Under the pieces are notes generated by a model that searched no databases, was not told where the DNA came from, and saw only the letters and a list, made by a program, of their open reading frames with translations. 64,000 nucleotides of DNA from Idiomarina seosinensis. Lineage in GTDB: Bacteria; Pseudomonadota; Gammaproteobacteria; Enterobacterales; Alteromonadaceae. Both the position numbers and the translations under genes were made by a program. Of this stretch, positions 10,110-19,492 are shown in pieces. The number at the start of each line of letters is the position of its first letter. Positions within the stretch are counted from its first letter, which is position 1. The stretch lies in the NCBI RefSeq assembly GCF_003987275.1, contig NZ_PIQF01000002.1, forward strand, positions 434,001 through 498,000, read 5' to 3'.

Positions 10110-10847
10110 ATGTCTGACGTAGCAGGAAAAGTAGTCATTATTACAGGTGCCAGTAGCGGGCTCGGAGAAGCCTCGGCGAAAATGTTAGCGGCAAAAGGCG
10201 CAAAACTGGTTCTGGGTGCTCGTCGTGAAGAGCGTTTAAAGGAGTTGGTTGGCGAGATTAAGCAACAAGGTGGCGAAGCCATTTACAAAACAGTTGATGT
10301 AGCCAAACGTGAACAAGTAGAAGCACTGGCGAAGGCGGCTCGAGAACAGTTTGGCCGCATTGATGTGTTGGTTAATAATGCAGGTTTAATGCCTCTTGCG
10401 CCGTTAGACGAGCTTAAAGTCGACGAATGGGATCAAATGATTGACGTTAACATTAAAGGTGTGATGTACGGCGTTGGTGCCGTATTGCCAACAATGCGCG
10501 AACAACATAGTGGGCATATTATTAACTTATCGTCTGTAGCAGGTCATGTTGTGTTCCCTGGAGCAACGGTCTACTGTGCTACTAAGTATGCCGTTAAAGC
10601 TATTAGCGAAGGCATTCGTCAGGAGTCTAATGGTGAAATTCGGTCAACCAATATTTCTCCAGGCGCCGTTGCCACCGAGCTGACTGACCATATTAGTCAT
10701 AAAGACTCAAAAGAGATGGCAGACGACTTATACAACGACGCAATTGACTCAGACGCAATAGCTCGAGCTATTACCTTTGCCATTGAACAACCGGGTGAGG
10801 TTGATGTAAACGAAATGATTATTCGACCGACCAAACAAGAACTTTAA
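10110..10847 (+). CDS. SDR family oxidoreductase (YdfG/serine-type)
   Basis: The start at 10110 is chosen because ACGGAGAACACA is the nearby ribosome site and the protein then begins MSDVAGKVVIITGASSG. An earlier ATG at 9981 would add 43 non-conserved residues across the divergent promoter. The 245-aa enzyme shows TGASSGLG, NNAG, the Ser in LSSVAG, YCATKYA with Tyr/Lys, and ISPGAVATEL. It is an NADP-type short-chain dehydrogenase of unknown substrate. It is followed after 23 bp by a quinone-reductase-like gene and is probably in one operon with it. Confidence 0.92.
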   Translation: MSDVAGKVVIITGASSGLGEASAKMLAAKGAKLVLGARREERLKELVGEIKQQGGEAIYKTVDVAKREQVEALAKAAREQFGRIDVLVNNAGLMPLAPLDELKVDEWDQMIDVNIKGVMYGVGAVLPTMREQHSGHIINLSSVAGHVVFPGATVYCATKYAVKAISEGIRQESNGEIRSTNISPGAVATELTDHISHKDSKEMADDLYNDAIDSDAIARAITFAIEQPGEVDVNEMIIRPTKQEL

Positions 10848-10870
10848 TTGCCAAATAAGCAAGGAACAGA

Positions 10871-11869
10871 ATGAACACATACAAAGCGATTAACTTGGTG
10901 AAACGACCACAGCCTGGTCCAATCACCGAGGAGATATTCGACGTGGTGGAAAAGGAGCTTCCGCCCGTCGGTGACAACGAAATACTCATTAAGCAAACCC
11001 ATATGTCGTTAGATCCTGCCATGTTTGGCTGGATGAGTCCTGATACAGAAAGCTATATACCGCCTGTTGAACTGGGATCTGTAATGCGCAGTTCTGGTGT
11101 TGGCCAAGTGGTTGAGAGCAACCACCCTGATTTCGCCGTTGGTGACCGGGTAATGGGAATGATGGGCTGGCAGGAATACGCTCTTAGTAATGGTCAGGGC
11201 ATCAACAAAGTGGAGGCTGACGTTCCCGATGAAACAGTGTTGTCAGTATTCGCACTGCCCGGCTTAACAGCTACTCAGGGGCTATTTAATGTAGGAAAGC
11301 CACAACAAGGAGAAACGCTTGTTGTGACCGGAGCCGCAGGCTCGGTTGGTTCAATTGTTGGGCAGCTGGCAAAAGCTGAAGGTTTAACCGTTATCGGGGT
11401 CGTTGGTAGCGACGAAAAGGCCAACTGGATCGTTAATGAGCTCGGTTTTGACGGAGCTATTAATTACAAAGAAGGTGATCTGCATGATCAGTTAACCAAA
11501 TTGACTCCTGACGGCATCGATTTATACTTTGAAAACACCGGAGGACCCATTCAACACTTGGTTTTCGAACGTATGAATGCCCATGGTCGAGTGGTTGTCT
11601 GCGGAATGATCGCTGATTACGGTAAGCAAGTTCCCGATCCGGGCCCAAACTGGATTCCTATCATCAAAAAACGTTTGACCATTCAGGGCTTTACCATGCC
11701 CGATCATTTTGACGAGATTCCAAGTTTACTGGCTAAGCTCACCCCTTACGTTATGGAAGGTCAGGTTAAATACCGAGCACATGTGCTGGAAGGACTTGAG
11801 TCGGCCATTGATGGGTTAAACCTGTTTTTCACTGGCGGTAACCAAGGTAAATTAATGGTGAAACTATAG
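10871..11869 (+). CDS. Zinc-independent NADP-dependent MDR oxidoreductase (CurA/leukotriene B4 12-hydroxydehydrogenase type)
   Basis: This 332-aa medium-chain reductase has MSLDPAMFGWMS near residue 45 and the Rossmann motif GAAGSVGSIVGQLAK near 155. It also has YFENTGG and GMIADYG, all typical of the CurA/LTB4DH group that reduces enones with NADPH. It has none of the zinc ligands of alcohol dehydrogenases. AAGGAACAGA precedes the ATG. It is downstream of an SDR gene, and together the two look like a small carbonyl/enone detoxification operon. Its 3' end overlaps the convergent EAL-domain gene by 6 bp. Confidence 0.92.
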   Translation: MNTYKAINLVKRPQPGPITEEIFDVVEKELPPVGDNEILIKQTHMSLDPAMFGWMSPDTESYIPPVELGSVMRSSGVGQVVESNHPDFAVGDRVMGMMGWQEYALSNGQGINKVEADVPDETVLSVFALPGLTATQGLFNVGKPQQGETLVVTGAAGSVGSIVGQLAKAEGLTVIGVVGSDEKANWIVNELGFDGAINYKEGDLHDQLTKLTPDGIDLYFENTGGPIQHLVFERMNAHGRVVVCGMIADYGKQVPDPGPNWIPIIKKRLTIQGFTMPDHFDEIPSLLAKLTPYVMEGQVKYRAHVLEGLESAIDGLNLFFTGGNQGKLMVKL

Positions 11870-13897
11870 TTTTTCCAGGTCTTCCAAGCGTTGAGGTTTG
11901 GAAAAGTAGTACCCTTGATAATAAACACAGCCCATTGCCTGTAGGGTAGTAAGCTCAGAGCTAGTCTCTACCCCTTCCGCAATAACAGTGAGGCCTAGCC
12001 CGTAAGACAGCAATAATATAGCTTCAACTATTTGGTAGTTGGAGCTAGTTCGTTCCAGCCCCTGAATAAAGCTTTTATCAATTTTTAGTTCGCTCAGCGG
12101 GAGTTGAGCCAGGTAGCGCATAGAAGAATAGCCGGTGCCGAAATCATCCAGCGAAAAAGTAATGCCAGCCATGTTTAACGCGGCCATTTTCGCAGAGACA
12201 TCTTCGGTACTATCGACCAATAGCTGTTCCGTCAGCTCTAAATGCAGACGCTTAGGGTCAATGTCTCGCTGTCTCAGCTTATCGAGTATTTCATCCACGA
12301 ACTGCGTTTGTCTAAATTGTAGTGGGCTAATATTTATCGATAACCGCACCGATTCATGATCCGCCCTTGCCGACATCCATTCAATAAAGTCACATGCCTG
12401 ATCGAGCAGCCAGCTACCTATCTTTAAAATCGTACCATTATGTTCGGCGATTGGAATAAATTCATCAGGCGCAATCATTTCGGTGCCCGACTTCCAGCGT
12501 AATAGCGCTTCGTAGCCAATAAGCTGCCCCCCAGCCTGATACTGAGGCTGAAACATTAAAAACAGCTCAGATAGTAGTTCGGGGGATTTAAGTTTTTGAT
12601 CAATTTGCGCAGAAAGCCGGTAATTATCGCCAATTTCCGGCTCATAAATTGTTAGCTCGCCGCGGTTTCGCACTTTTGACCGACTCAGCGCACTTTGGGT
12701 GTTATGCAGTATTTCTAAAGCATTACTCTTGGGGCCATCTACAATGCATCCACCAGCAGAAATTGAAAATGAAATTCGCTCGTTTTCAAAGGATATAACT
12801 TGTTCTAGTGTTTGTTTGATTTGATTAAACTCATTGAGAAGCTGTCGTTTGTCGGAAATATTTTTAATCAGTACCGCAAACTCGTCTTCTTGGACTCGCG
12901 CTGCAGTTACATGAGATAACGAAGCTAATCTCCCGCCTACCTGGGTCAGCACCTTATCTCCTGCATCTACGCCAAAACCCTCGTTGATCAAGGTGAAATC
13001 ATCGATATCAAGACAAATTAATGCATGGCTTTCTGCTTGAGTTGCAGCGTAATCGTCGACTAAGGCCCCTAATTCGACTAATAAAGCATTTCGATTAAGC
13101 ATTCCAGTCATTGAATCGGAATCGCGTAAAGATTGTAGTTCTTGTTGTCTTTCTATATTAGGCCGCAAATCACGGAGCGTTCCCATAAACCTCCGTTGAC
13201 CTTCTTGAAAGTATTCACAAATACGCAGCTCGACAGGGATTACTTGATGCTGTCGGTCGACCACTTCAACATTCAGCATGCTGCCAATAATCTGGGCACT
13301 ACCAGTTTCTATGTAACGTTGAATGTAGCTGTCATGATTTGCTTGATGATGCGCCGGCATGATGCTGCTAATGTTTTTGCCCAGCAATTGTTCCTGAGAA
13401 AAATCCAGTAGCTTTTGCGCAGCCGAGTTTGCAAATAAGATGACACCACCCTCGTCGGTGGTAAAAATGGCATCAAGAATATTGTCGAGGATTTTGTCCG
13501 CTGTATTGCTATATTCTCTGAGCTCGTTATTAGCGTTTTCCCGCCGGCTAACGTCATAGACGAAACCGGTCCATACCACCACCCCGTCATGTTGGCGTTC
13601 TGGGTATGAACGAGCTTCTAACCACAGCTCTTCACCTGAGGCTTTAATGACTGGAAAAACAAAGCAAAACTCACTCAGGTTTTGATAAGATTCCTGAATT
13701 AATTGCTGCATCTCAGCTTCGTAGCTGCGTGGAATAAGATCAAACAAAGCATTTTCATTTTCGATAATGAGATCGCGGCTAACCCCGGTAAAGTCCTCTA
13801 TTCCGAGGCCTAAATGGGTAAACCGAGATTTACCATCCGGACTAACCTGAAACCGATAAAATGCTCCCGGCGTCAAAGCTGCAATCTTTTCAAACAT
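11864..13897 (-). CDS. PAS-GGDEF-EAL signalling protein, probably a c-di-GMP phosphodiesterase
   Basis: This 677-aa protein lacks TM helices. N-terminal PAS-like domains cover about 1-240 (the second has FTTDEGGVILFANSAAQKLL), followed by a GGDEF domain at about 250-415 and an EAL domain at about 425-675. The GGDEF signature is degenerate: the site reads VQEDEF instead of GGDEF, so cyclase activity is unlikely. The EAL half is intact: GYEALLRWKSG, NISPLQF, ELTEQLL, DDFGTGYSSMRYL, KIDKSFI and AEGVET. It probably hydrolyses c-di-GMP, with the PAS domains sensing a small signal. It is divergent from a diguanylate cyclase gene, across 257 bp with no other feature I can support. Confidence 0.93.
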   Translation of the reverse strand: MFEKIAALTPGAFYRFQVSPDGKSRFTHLGLGIEDFTGVSRDLIIENENALFDLIPRSYEAEMQQLIQESYQNLSEFCFVFPVIKASGEELWLEARSYPERQHDGVVVWTGFVYDVSRRENANNELREYSNTADKILDNILDAIFTTDEGGVILFANSAAQKLLDFSQEQLLGKNISSIMPAHHQANHDSYIQRYIETGSAQIIGSMLNVEVVDRQHQVIPVELRICEYFQEGQRRFMGTLRDLRPNIERQQELQSLRDSDSMTGMLNRNALLVELGALVDDYAATQAESHALICLDIDDFTLINEGFGVDAGDKVLTQVGGRLASLSHVTAARVQEDEFAVLIKNISDKRQLLNEFNQIKQTLEQVISFENERISFSISAGGCIVDGPKSNALEILHNTQSALSRSKVRNRGELTIYEPEIGDNYRLSAQIDQKLKSPELLSELFLMFQPQYQAGGQLIGYEALLRWKSGTEMIAPDEFIPIAEHNGTILKIGSWLLDQACDFIEWMSARADHESVRLSINISPLQFRQTQFVDEILDKLRQRDIDPKRLHLELTEQLLVDSTEDVSAKMAALNMAGITFSLDDFGTGYSSMRYLAQLPLSELKIDKSFIQGLERTSSNYQIVEAILLLSYGLGLTVIAEGVETSSELTTLQAMGCVYYQGYYFSKPQRLEDLEKL

Positions 13898-14154
13898 GTT
13901 GAGCTCCCATCACGCGATACATAGGTTGCGCCGATAGCGAGAGCCTCACTCTATTACTTTGACCTAACCACGCTGCTGCTTTCCTAGCCAAACCTATCCC
14001 CTGGTCTTTATTACTTGCTTCCGTCAAGTACTTACTGCCAAATAACAAAACGAGATTCAGTGTAGTACTTTATTTTTTTATTATACAAGTAGTGTTGCTT
14101 TAGTCATTTTTTTTATAAACTGAAATACTCATTCTAACTCGTAAGCTTAGTCAA

Positions 14155-16059
14155 ATGGAAAGACGCAAAAGCAATAGACGACTGCATCGCAAGGAAAGGT
14201 TAACAACAGCCCTGTTAATAAAAATTAGCTCTTGGGCTATTTCTATTGTACTAATTGCTTCGGCAATTACTTTTATCATCACCTACCAAAGCGCTCATCG
14301 CCAAGTCATTGATAGCCTACAAGAAGAAATTGCTTTAACGCTAAAGCACAATCAACGTCGATTTAGCCAAGTCGAGCAGCGCGCCGAAGTTCTCGAACAA
14401 CAGTTTTTGTTGCGCTATCAAGTTATGCGAGACAACCAACAACAAAGTCTGCAAAAGTTTGACAGTTGGTATCAGACAACATCACCTGGAGTCGTGCGTT
14501 TAAGCCCCAAGTTTAATGCGGGGATTCAGTTCGGCGATCAATATTTTAAACATTTATCCGCTTTTTTAGGTCCTCGCTCGCAGCCCATTAGCGACGAATT
14601 AAAAATAAGAACTATTGCAGCTCAATACACCTTAAACGCATTGGGTCCAGGGTGGCAGAATCACGTTGCTAATAGCCACTTTTCGATGCCTGAAAACGTG
14701 TTGATACTTTACTCCAAAACCAAGCCTTGGGGGCTACTAGCCGACGAAAAGTTAGTTATTACGGATTTCTCAGTAGTAAAATCAACGCTAACCACCGAAA
14801 ATCCGAAGAGAGAACCCAACTGGACTGGGCTTTACCATGATATATCGGTCGATGAATGGACCATCACCTATCAGCGCCCTGTTGATATAAATGGTCAGCA
14901 CTTGGTTAATGCCAGTTTCGATATTACCTTAGATCGATTACTTACTGATTTAACATCAAAAAATCGCTCTAGTGCAGAGCACATGGTGTTAAATACAGAG
15001 GGCCATTTAATTGCCGCTTCTAATTTATCAGCGGAGGCAATGGCAGAAAGCGCAAAGCTAACCCCAGACAGTTATCAAGAGCCGACTTATCAAACGGTTA
15101 GCAAAATAATCGCTGAACAAGATATATCAACATTACCGAATAACCTAGAGCTTGAAGGCAACGATAAACTAGTGATTATTAATAAAATAGATGGGCCTAA
15201 CTGGTGGTATGTGACACTTTACCCACTCGCAGAGATACAAAAAGAAGCTCTTGCATTACCCATAAAACTTGTTGCTGCCGGTACTGCCCTTGTAGTCATT
15301 ATACTGTTGATGGTTTATTGGCTAGTGACAAAGGAAGTGTCTCGACCACTGCATGCGGTTGCCAAGGTAGCCTCGTTAATGGGTGAAAAAAACTACCAGG
15401 ATGCTTTGCATGAGGAAGCCGCCAACATAAATGCAAAAGGAGAGGTAAAGCAGGCTCTGAATGCATTTAAAACGATGGCATCACGATTTATTACCGCTCA
15501 ACACGACTTAGAAAAGCAGGTCGCAATTAGAACTGCAGAGCTAGCTACAGCCAATCAAAAACTAGATGCGTTAGCACATATGGACGGCTTAACAGGATTG
15601 CTTAATCGCCGGGCGTTTGATCGTGATTTACTCGCGGCAACGCAAGAAAGCGACTTGAGCCCCTATCTAGTATTATTTGATATTGATAGCTTTAAACCCT
15701 ATAACGACAATTACGGGCATGAAGCTGGTGATCAGGCATTGAAAAAAATTGCCGCTTATTTAAAAAGTAATACCGCGTTTAACACATACCGATACGGAGG
15801 CGAGGAGTTCGCCATCATTATCTTTGAAAAACATGTGGATGACATTAAAAAGCTTTTAAATGAAGTTCTCGACGGCATCGTAAAACTAGCTATTGAACAT
15901 CGATATGGCCAGACCGACACCGGAGTACTAACAATAAGTGCCGGTGCCGCTCCTATCGTAGCAGACGATTCACCCGAGCATGCGATCCAGCGGGCAGACA
16001 AAAAACTATACGAGGCCAAACACAGTGGCAGAAATCGTGTTTGCGTCGGACACTCATAA
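14155..16059 (+). CDS. Membrane diguanylate cyclase (sensor-HAMP-GGDEF)
   Basis: This 634-aa protein has TM helices at about 22-44 and about 365-388 bracketing a large periplasmic sensor of the dCache type. A HAMP-like linker, a short coiled coil and a C-terminal GGDEF domain follow (about 475-630). The active-site loop is intact (YRYGGEEFAI), and the substrate region LVLFDIDSFKPYNDNYGHEAGD matches active cyclases. It makes c-di-GMP. It is head-to-head with a probable c-di-GMP phosphodiesterase, suggesting opposed local control of the messenger. No strong ribosome site is visible before the ATG. Which signal it senses is unknown. Confidence 0.93.
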   Translation: MERRKSNRRLHRKERLTTALLIKISSWAISIVLIASAITFIITYQSAHRQVIDSLQEEIALTLKHNQRRFSQVEQRAEVLEQQFLLRYQVMRDNQQQSLQKFDSWYQTTSPGVVRLSPKFNAGIQFGDQYFKHLSAFLGPRSQPISDELKIRTIAAQYTLNALGPGWQNHVANSHFSMPENVLILYSKTKPWGLLADEKLVITDFSVVKSTLTTENPKREPNWTGLYHDISVDEWTITYQRPVDINGQHLVNASFDITLDRLLTDLTSKNRSSAEHMVLNTEGHLIAASNLSAEAMAESAKLTPDSYQEPTYQTVSKIIAEQDISTLPNNLELEGNDKLVIINKIDGPNWWYVTLYPLAEIQKEALALPIKLVAAGTALVVIILLMVYWLVTKEVSRPLHAVAKVASLMGEKNYQDALHEEAANINAKGEVKQALNAFKTMASRFITAQHDLEKQVAIRTAELATANQKLDALAHMDGLTGLLNRRAFDRDLLAATQESDLSPYLVLFDIDSFKPYNDNYGHEAGDQALKKIAAYLKSNTAFNTYRYGGEEFAIIIFEKHVDDIKKLLNEVLDGIVKLAIEHRYGQTDTGVLTISAGAAPIVADDSPEHAIQRADKKLYEAKHSGRNRVCVGHS

Positions 16060-16155
16060 AAGCCATCAGGATATTTACGATTACTGAAACTTTCTTTGTA
16101 ATCTGTCGCTAAAACACGTAGATTACGCGCCTATTTTTTGTTCGGGTGCTCAATA

Positions 16156-17763
16156 GTGATTTCTGCTGCAAACATCACCATGCAATTTGGTGCAAAACCT
16201 CTTTTCGAAAATATCTCTGTTAAATTTGGCGAAGGGAATAGATACGGTCTGATTGGCGCAAATGGCTGCGGCAAATCTACGTTTATGCGAATTCTCAGTG
16301 GTGAACAGGAGCCATCAGCCGGTAATGTATCGATTGAACCCAACATGCGCGTGGGTAAGTTGCGCCAGGACCAGTTTGCCTATGAGCAATACAGTGTCAT
16401 TGATGCAGTAATCATGGGCCATGAACAGCTATGGCAGGTTAAATCAGAGCGCGACCGCATCTATGGCCTCTCCGAGATGAGCGAGGAAGATGGCATGCGC
16501 GTAGCGGATCTGGAAGTCGAGTTTGCAGAGCTTGATGGTTATACCGCTGAGTCGCGAGCCGGTGAACTCCTGCTAGGTGTAGGAATACCATTAGAGTCTC
16601 ATTTCGGTTTGATGAGTGACATTGCTCCGGGCATGAAGTTACGGGTATTGCTGGCACAGGTGCTATTTTCTGAGCCCGACATCATGTTACTGGACGAGCC
16701 CACCAACAACCTGGATATCAATACTATTCAGTGGTTAGAAAATGTTCTTAACGAACGCCAGGCTACCATGATTATTATTTCGCACGATCGGCACTTCTTA
16801 AACAGTGTTTGTACTCATATGGCCGACATTGATTACGGTGAGCTTAGGGTTTACCCGGGTAACTACGATCAATATATGTTCGCAGCAACTCAAGCCCGCG
16901 AACAGCTGCTTAATGAAAACAACAGAAAGAAAGAAAAAATAGCCGAACTGCAACAATTTGTCAGCCGCTTCTCCGCCAATGCATCAAAAGCAAAGCAAGC
17001 AACCTCTCGTGCGCGGCAAATCGAAAAAATTGAACTGTCTGAAGTAAAAGCGTCGAGCCGTGTTAGCCCGTATATTCGCTTTGAACAAGAGAAAAAGCTT
17101 TACCGACTGGCATTAGAAATGGAGAACGTCAATAAGTCGTTTGATGATTTGCACGTGTTAAACAACGTCAGTGCGATGATCGAAGTCGGCGAAAAAGTCG
17201 CTATTTTGGGCCCTAACGGCATTGGTAAAACCACGTTGCTGAAATCCTTAGTTGGCCAACATAGCGTTGATAGTGGGCTAATTAAATGGTCAGAAAACGT
17301 CAGTATTGGCTACTATGCGCAGGATCACGCCGACTGGTTTAAAGATAAAATAAGTGTATTTGACTGGATGAGCCAGTGGCGACAACCACACCACGATGAT
17401 CAGGCAGTACGTGGAGTATTAGGTCGCATGTTATTTTCACAAGATGACATTAAAAAGCCGGTAACGATTTTATCCGGTGGCGAAAAAGGCCGAATGATCT
17501 TTGGTAAATTGATTATGCAACGCCCTAACGTATTAATTATGGACGAGCCCACCAACCACTTAGATATGGAGTCTATAGAAGCCCTTAACCTGGCGCTCGA
17601 ACACTACGACGGAACTTTGTTGTTTGTCAGCCATGACCGCGAGTTTGTCTCGTCATTGGCCTCTCGAATTATAGAGCTTACAGACCAGGGAATGCGCAAT
17701 TTCTCTGGCACTTACGACGAATACCTGCGCCAGAACAACGGGGTCAAGACGATCAGTAACTAA
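16156..17763 (+). CDS. ybiT: ABC-F ATPase, YbiT-like
   Basis: This is a two-ATPase ABC-F protein with no TM segments. Walker A motifs are GANGCGKST and GPNGIGKTT; the signature in the second half is LSGGEKGRM; the Walker B motifs are [10 protein letters not shown] and [10 protein letters not shown]. The linker [20 protein letters not shown] matches E. coli YbiT closely. These proteins act on the ribosome in translation or antibiotic protection. The open frame extends to a TTG at 16138, but the GTG at 16156 gives an N-terminus ([12 protein letters not shown]) that lines up with E. coli YbiT (MLVSSNVTMQFG), so I use it (535 aa). No strong ribosome site supports either start. Confidence 0.93.
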   Translation: MISAANITMQFGAKPLFENISVKFGEGNRYGLIGANGCGKSTFMRILSGEQEPSAGNVSIEPNMRVGKLRQDQFAYEQYSVIDAVIMGHEQLWQVKSERDRIYGLSEMSEEDGMRVADLEVEFAELDGYTAESRAGELLLGVGIPLESHFGLMSDIAPGMKLRVLLAQVLFSEPDIMLLDEPTNNLDINTIQWLENVLNERQATMIIISHDRHFLNSVCTHMADIDYGELRVYPGNYDQYMFAATQAREQLLNENNRKKEKIAELQQFVSRFSANASKAKQATSRARQIEKIELSEVKASSRVSPYIRFEQEKKLYRLALEMENVNKSFDDLHVLNNVSAMIEVGEKVAILGPNGIGKTTLLKSLVGQHSVDSGLIKWSENVSIGYYAQDHADWFKDKISVFDWMSQWRQPHHDDQAVRGVLGRMLFSQDDIKKPVTILSGGEKGRMIFGKLIMQRPNVLIMDEPTNHLDMESIEALNLALEHYDGTLLFVSHDREFVSSLASRIIELTDQGMRNFSGTYDEYLRQNNGVKTISN

Positions 17764-17776
17764 GCATTACTATGAA

Positions 17777-17814
17777 AACCCTCTATTAGCTGCTTGTATC
17801 AGCGATAGAGGGTT
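17777..17814. terminator. Hairpin between convergent genes
   Basis: Ten-base arms AACCCTCTAT and ATAGAGGGTT flank an 18-base loop between the convergent ends of the YbiT gene and the response-regulator gene. No T-run follows on either strand, so it may act as a weak bidirectional terminator or simply stabilise the 3' ends. Confidence 0.4.
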
Positions 17815-17844
17815 ACGTTAATCCCACTCAGTTATAACCACTCT

Positions 17845-18393
17845 CTAGTTGGCCCGACCGTAGGGCGAAAATTTCTTCAGTTTCCTCTGTAAGGTTCTGC
17901 GGTGCATACCCAACGCCTTCGCTGCCGCACTAATATTGCCTTCGTAAGTAAGTAACACACGCTGGATATGCTCCCATTCTACCTGCGCGGGCGTCATAGG
18001 AGTGTGACCCAGTGCGCTACCTTGTTTTTCTTTAGTGCAGTCGTGATGAGAGATTCGCTGTAATAGCTCTGACAGTCCTACAGGTTTCGCCAGGTAATCA
18101 GTGGCTCCGCGGCGCATGGCTTCTACCGAAGTTGCTATGCTCGCATATCCGGTAAGCATGATTAGGTGTCGCGGGTTAAATTGCTCGCGTAGTCGAGCAA
18201 TTGCATCCAACCCCGAACTATCCGCTAAGCGCATATCCAAAAAAATAGCATGCACACTGTCGACTGATTCTCTTAACGCCGCGCACTCGTTATCAAAGGC
18301 CAGGACATAATAAGACGTTTGCTGGCTCAAGCGACGCTGAAGAACATCACGAAACGTAGTATCGTCATCGATAATAATAACGACTGAACTCAT
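17845..18393 (-). CDS. RegA/PrrA/ActR-type response regulator
   Basis: This 182-aa protein has an N-terminal receiver domain with acidic pair DDD at 9-11, phospho-acceptor Asp in AIFLDMRLADSSG, Thr in MLTGYAS and Lys in LAKPVG. A short C-terminal Fis-type helix-turn-helix follows (GNISAAAKALGMHRRTLQRKL). This layout without an AAA+ domain is the RegA/PrrA/ActR family of redox regulators. The start overlaps the upstream kinase stop by 4 bp, so the two are translationally coupled. It probably controls respiration or metal genes. The adjacent TonB receptor promoter contains a RegA-like half-site pair (see findings). Confidence 0.9.
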   Translation of the reverse strand: MSSVVIIIDDDTTFRDVLQRRLSQQTSYYVLAFDNECAALRESVDSVHAIFLDMRLADSSGLDAIARLREQFNPRHLIMLTGYASIATSVEAMRRGATDYLAKPVGLSELLQRISHHDCTKEKQGSALGHTPMTPAQVEWEHIQRVLLTYEGNISAAAKALGMHRRTLQRKLKKFSPYGRAN

Positions 18394-19457
18394 TCGTCAC
18401 TCTCCGCTAAAGGCAAAATTACCTTTGTAACGATGTGTTCACCCTGTAACTGCCAGCTGACCGAACCACCGAACTTTTCGATAGTTGCATTACTCACCAC
18501 TGCTCCCACGCCAAATCCTTTTTCACTTGCACTAACACGCGTACCCAACCAGGCTAACTGCTCTTCATCCATTGTTTTTTTGTTATTCTTAATTGTTAAG
18601 TTAAACTCTTTGAGATTAGTAGCTATAGTCACCAAGACAGGTGTGCTCTCCCCGTTCGCTGCATCACAACCGTTCATAACAATACTAGAAAGCGCAGGCA
18701 CTAAGGTGGCATCGGCATAAACCTTAGCCTGACTTTTCAGGCTCTGTTGCTCCCACACAACGTTCGCTTCAGGACGATTTAAACTAATAATATGTTGCAA
18801 GGTTTGGCAAATATTACCCGCAAAATAAACAGACATTCGCTGCTCCCGAACATCGTCAGCAATACGCCGCCAGCTTCGCAAATGTTCCTCAATACGTGAA
18901 AACTGTTCAACAATCGGTTGTAACCAGGCCGGACTAGGTTGTTGTTCCTGAGCTTCCTCAAGTAGCAAACGCAAAGACTGAGCTGGCGTAGCAACCTCAT
19001 GCGCCAACTGAGCCGCTGCCGTACCAATTGCAAGCAACTGCTCATCGCGTAATTGGCGCTCCCTTAACTGGCGAATAGCCTGCTCTCGCTGTGTTAGCTG
19101 ATACCTGAAATAGCTGATAACCAATGACACTAGACCGCTCGTTATCACGAAGCTAATCACCATTGAGTAATAGTGTTCTTCCATACCTGAAACGTGGTAG
19201 TGCAGCGGCAGTAGTAACAACTGAATGCCTTGCGCAGCTGCACTTATCAGAAGTACACCCCCCGCATACACCAGCGGAAGTACCGTAAATGCAAGCACCA
19301 CAGGAATCAGCAGAACCGCATTAAAGGGATTGCTGGCAGCACCATAGATTGCAATAACACTGTTCAGTGCGATCACATCTATCACCAGCATTAGCCCCAC
19401 AAGCCAAGGAGCTAGACGGACTGAGCGCCGGTATAACAAGATCAGCAGCAATGACAT
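18390..19457 (-). CDS. RegB/PrrB-like membrane sensor histidine kinase
   Basis: This 355-aa kinase starts with about five or six TM segments (residues 1-115), including YGAASNPFNAVLLIPVVLA, which parallels the conserved NPF stretch of RegB. The H-box is LAHEVATPAQSLRLLLEEA, and the ATPase part has MNGCDAA and GFGVGAVV. It is shorter than classical RegB because the N-terminus starts in the first membrane helix. The start at 19457 has CCAGGA upstream. RegB senses quinone redox state; that role is inferred here. It lies 35 bp after the TonB receptor gene and overlaps regA by 4 bp, so receptor, kinase and regulator look like one transcription unit. Confidence 0.85.
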   Translation of the reverse strand: MSLLLILLYRRSVRLAPWLVGLMLVIDVIALNSVIAIYGAASNPFNAVLLIPVVLAFTVLPLVYAGGVLLISAAAQGIQLLLLPLHYHVSGMEEHYYSMVISFVITSGLVSLVISYFRYQLTQREQAIRQLRERQLRDEQLLAIGTAAAQLAHEVATPAQSLRLLLEEAQEQQPSPAWLQPIVEQFSRIEEHLRSWRRIADDVREQRMSVYFAGNICQTLQHIISLNRPEANVVWEQQSLKSQAKVYADATLVPALSSIVMNGCDAANGESTPVLVTIATNLKEFNLTIKNNKKTMDEEQLAWLGTRVSASEKGFGVGAVVSNATIEKFGGSVSWQLQGEHIVTKVILPLAESDE

Positions 19458-19492
19458 AAACGTATCCTGGTTAAAGAACCTTTTTTAAGGCA

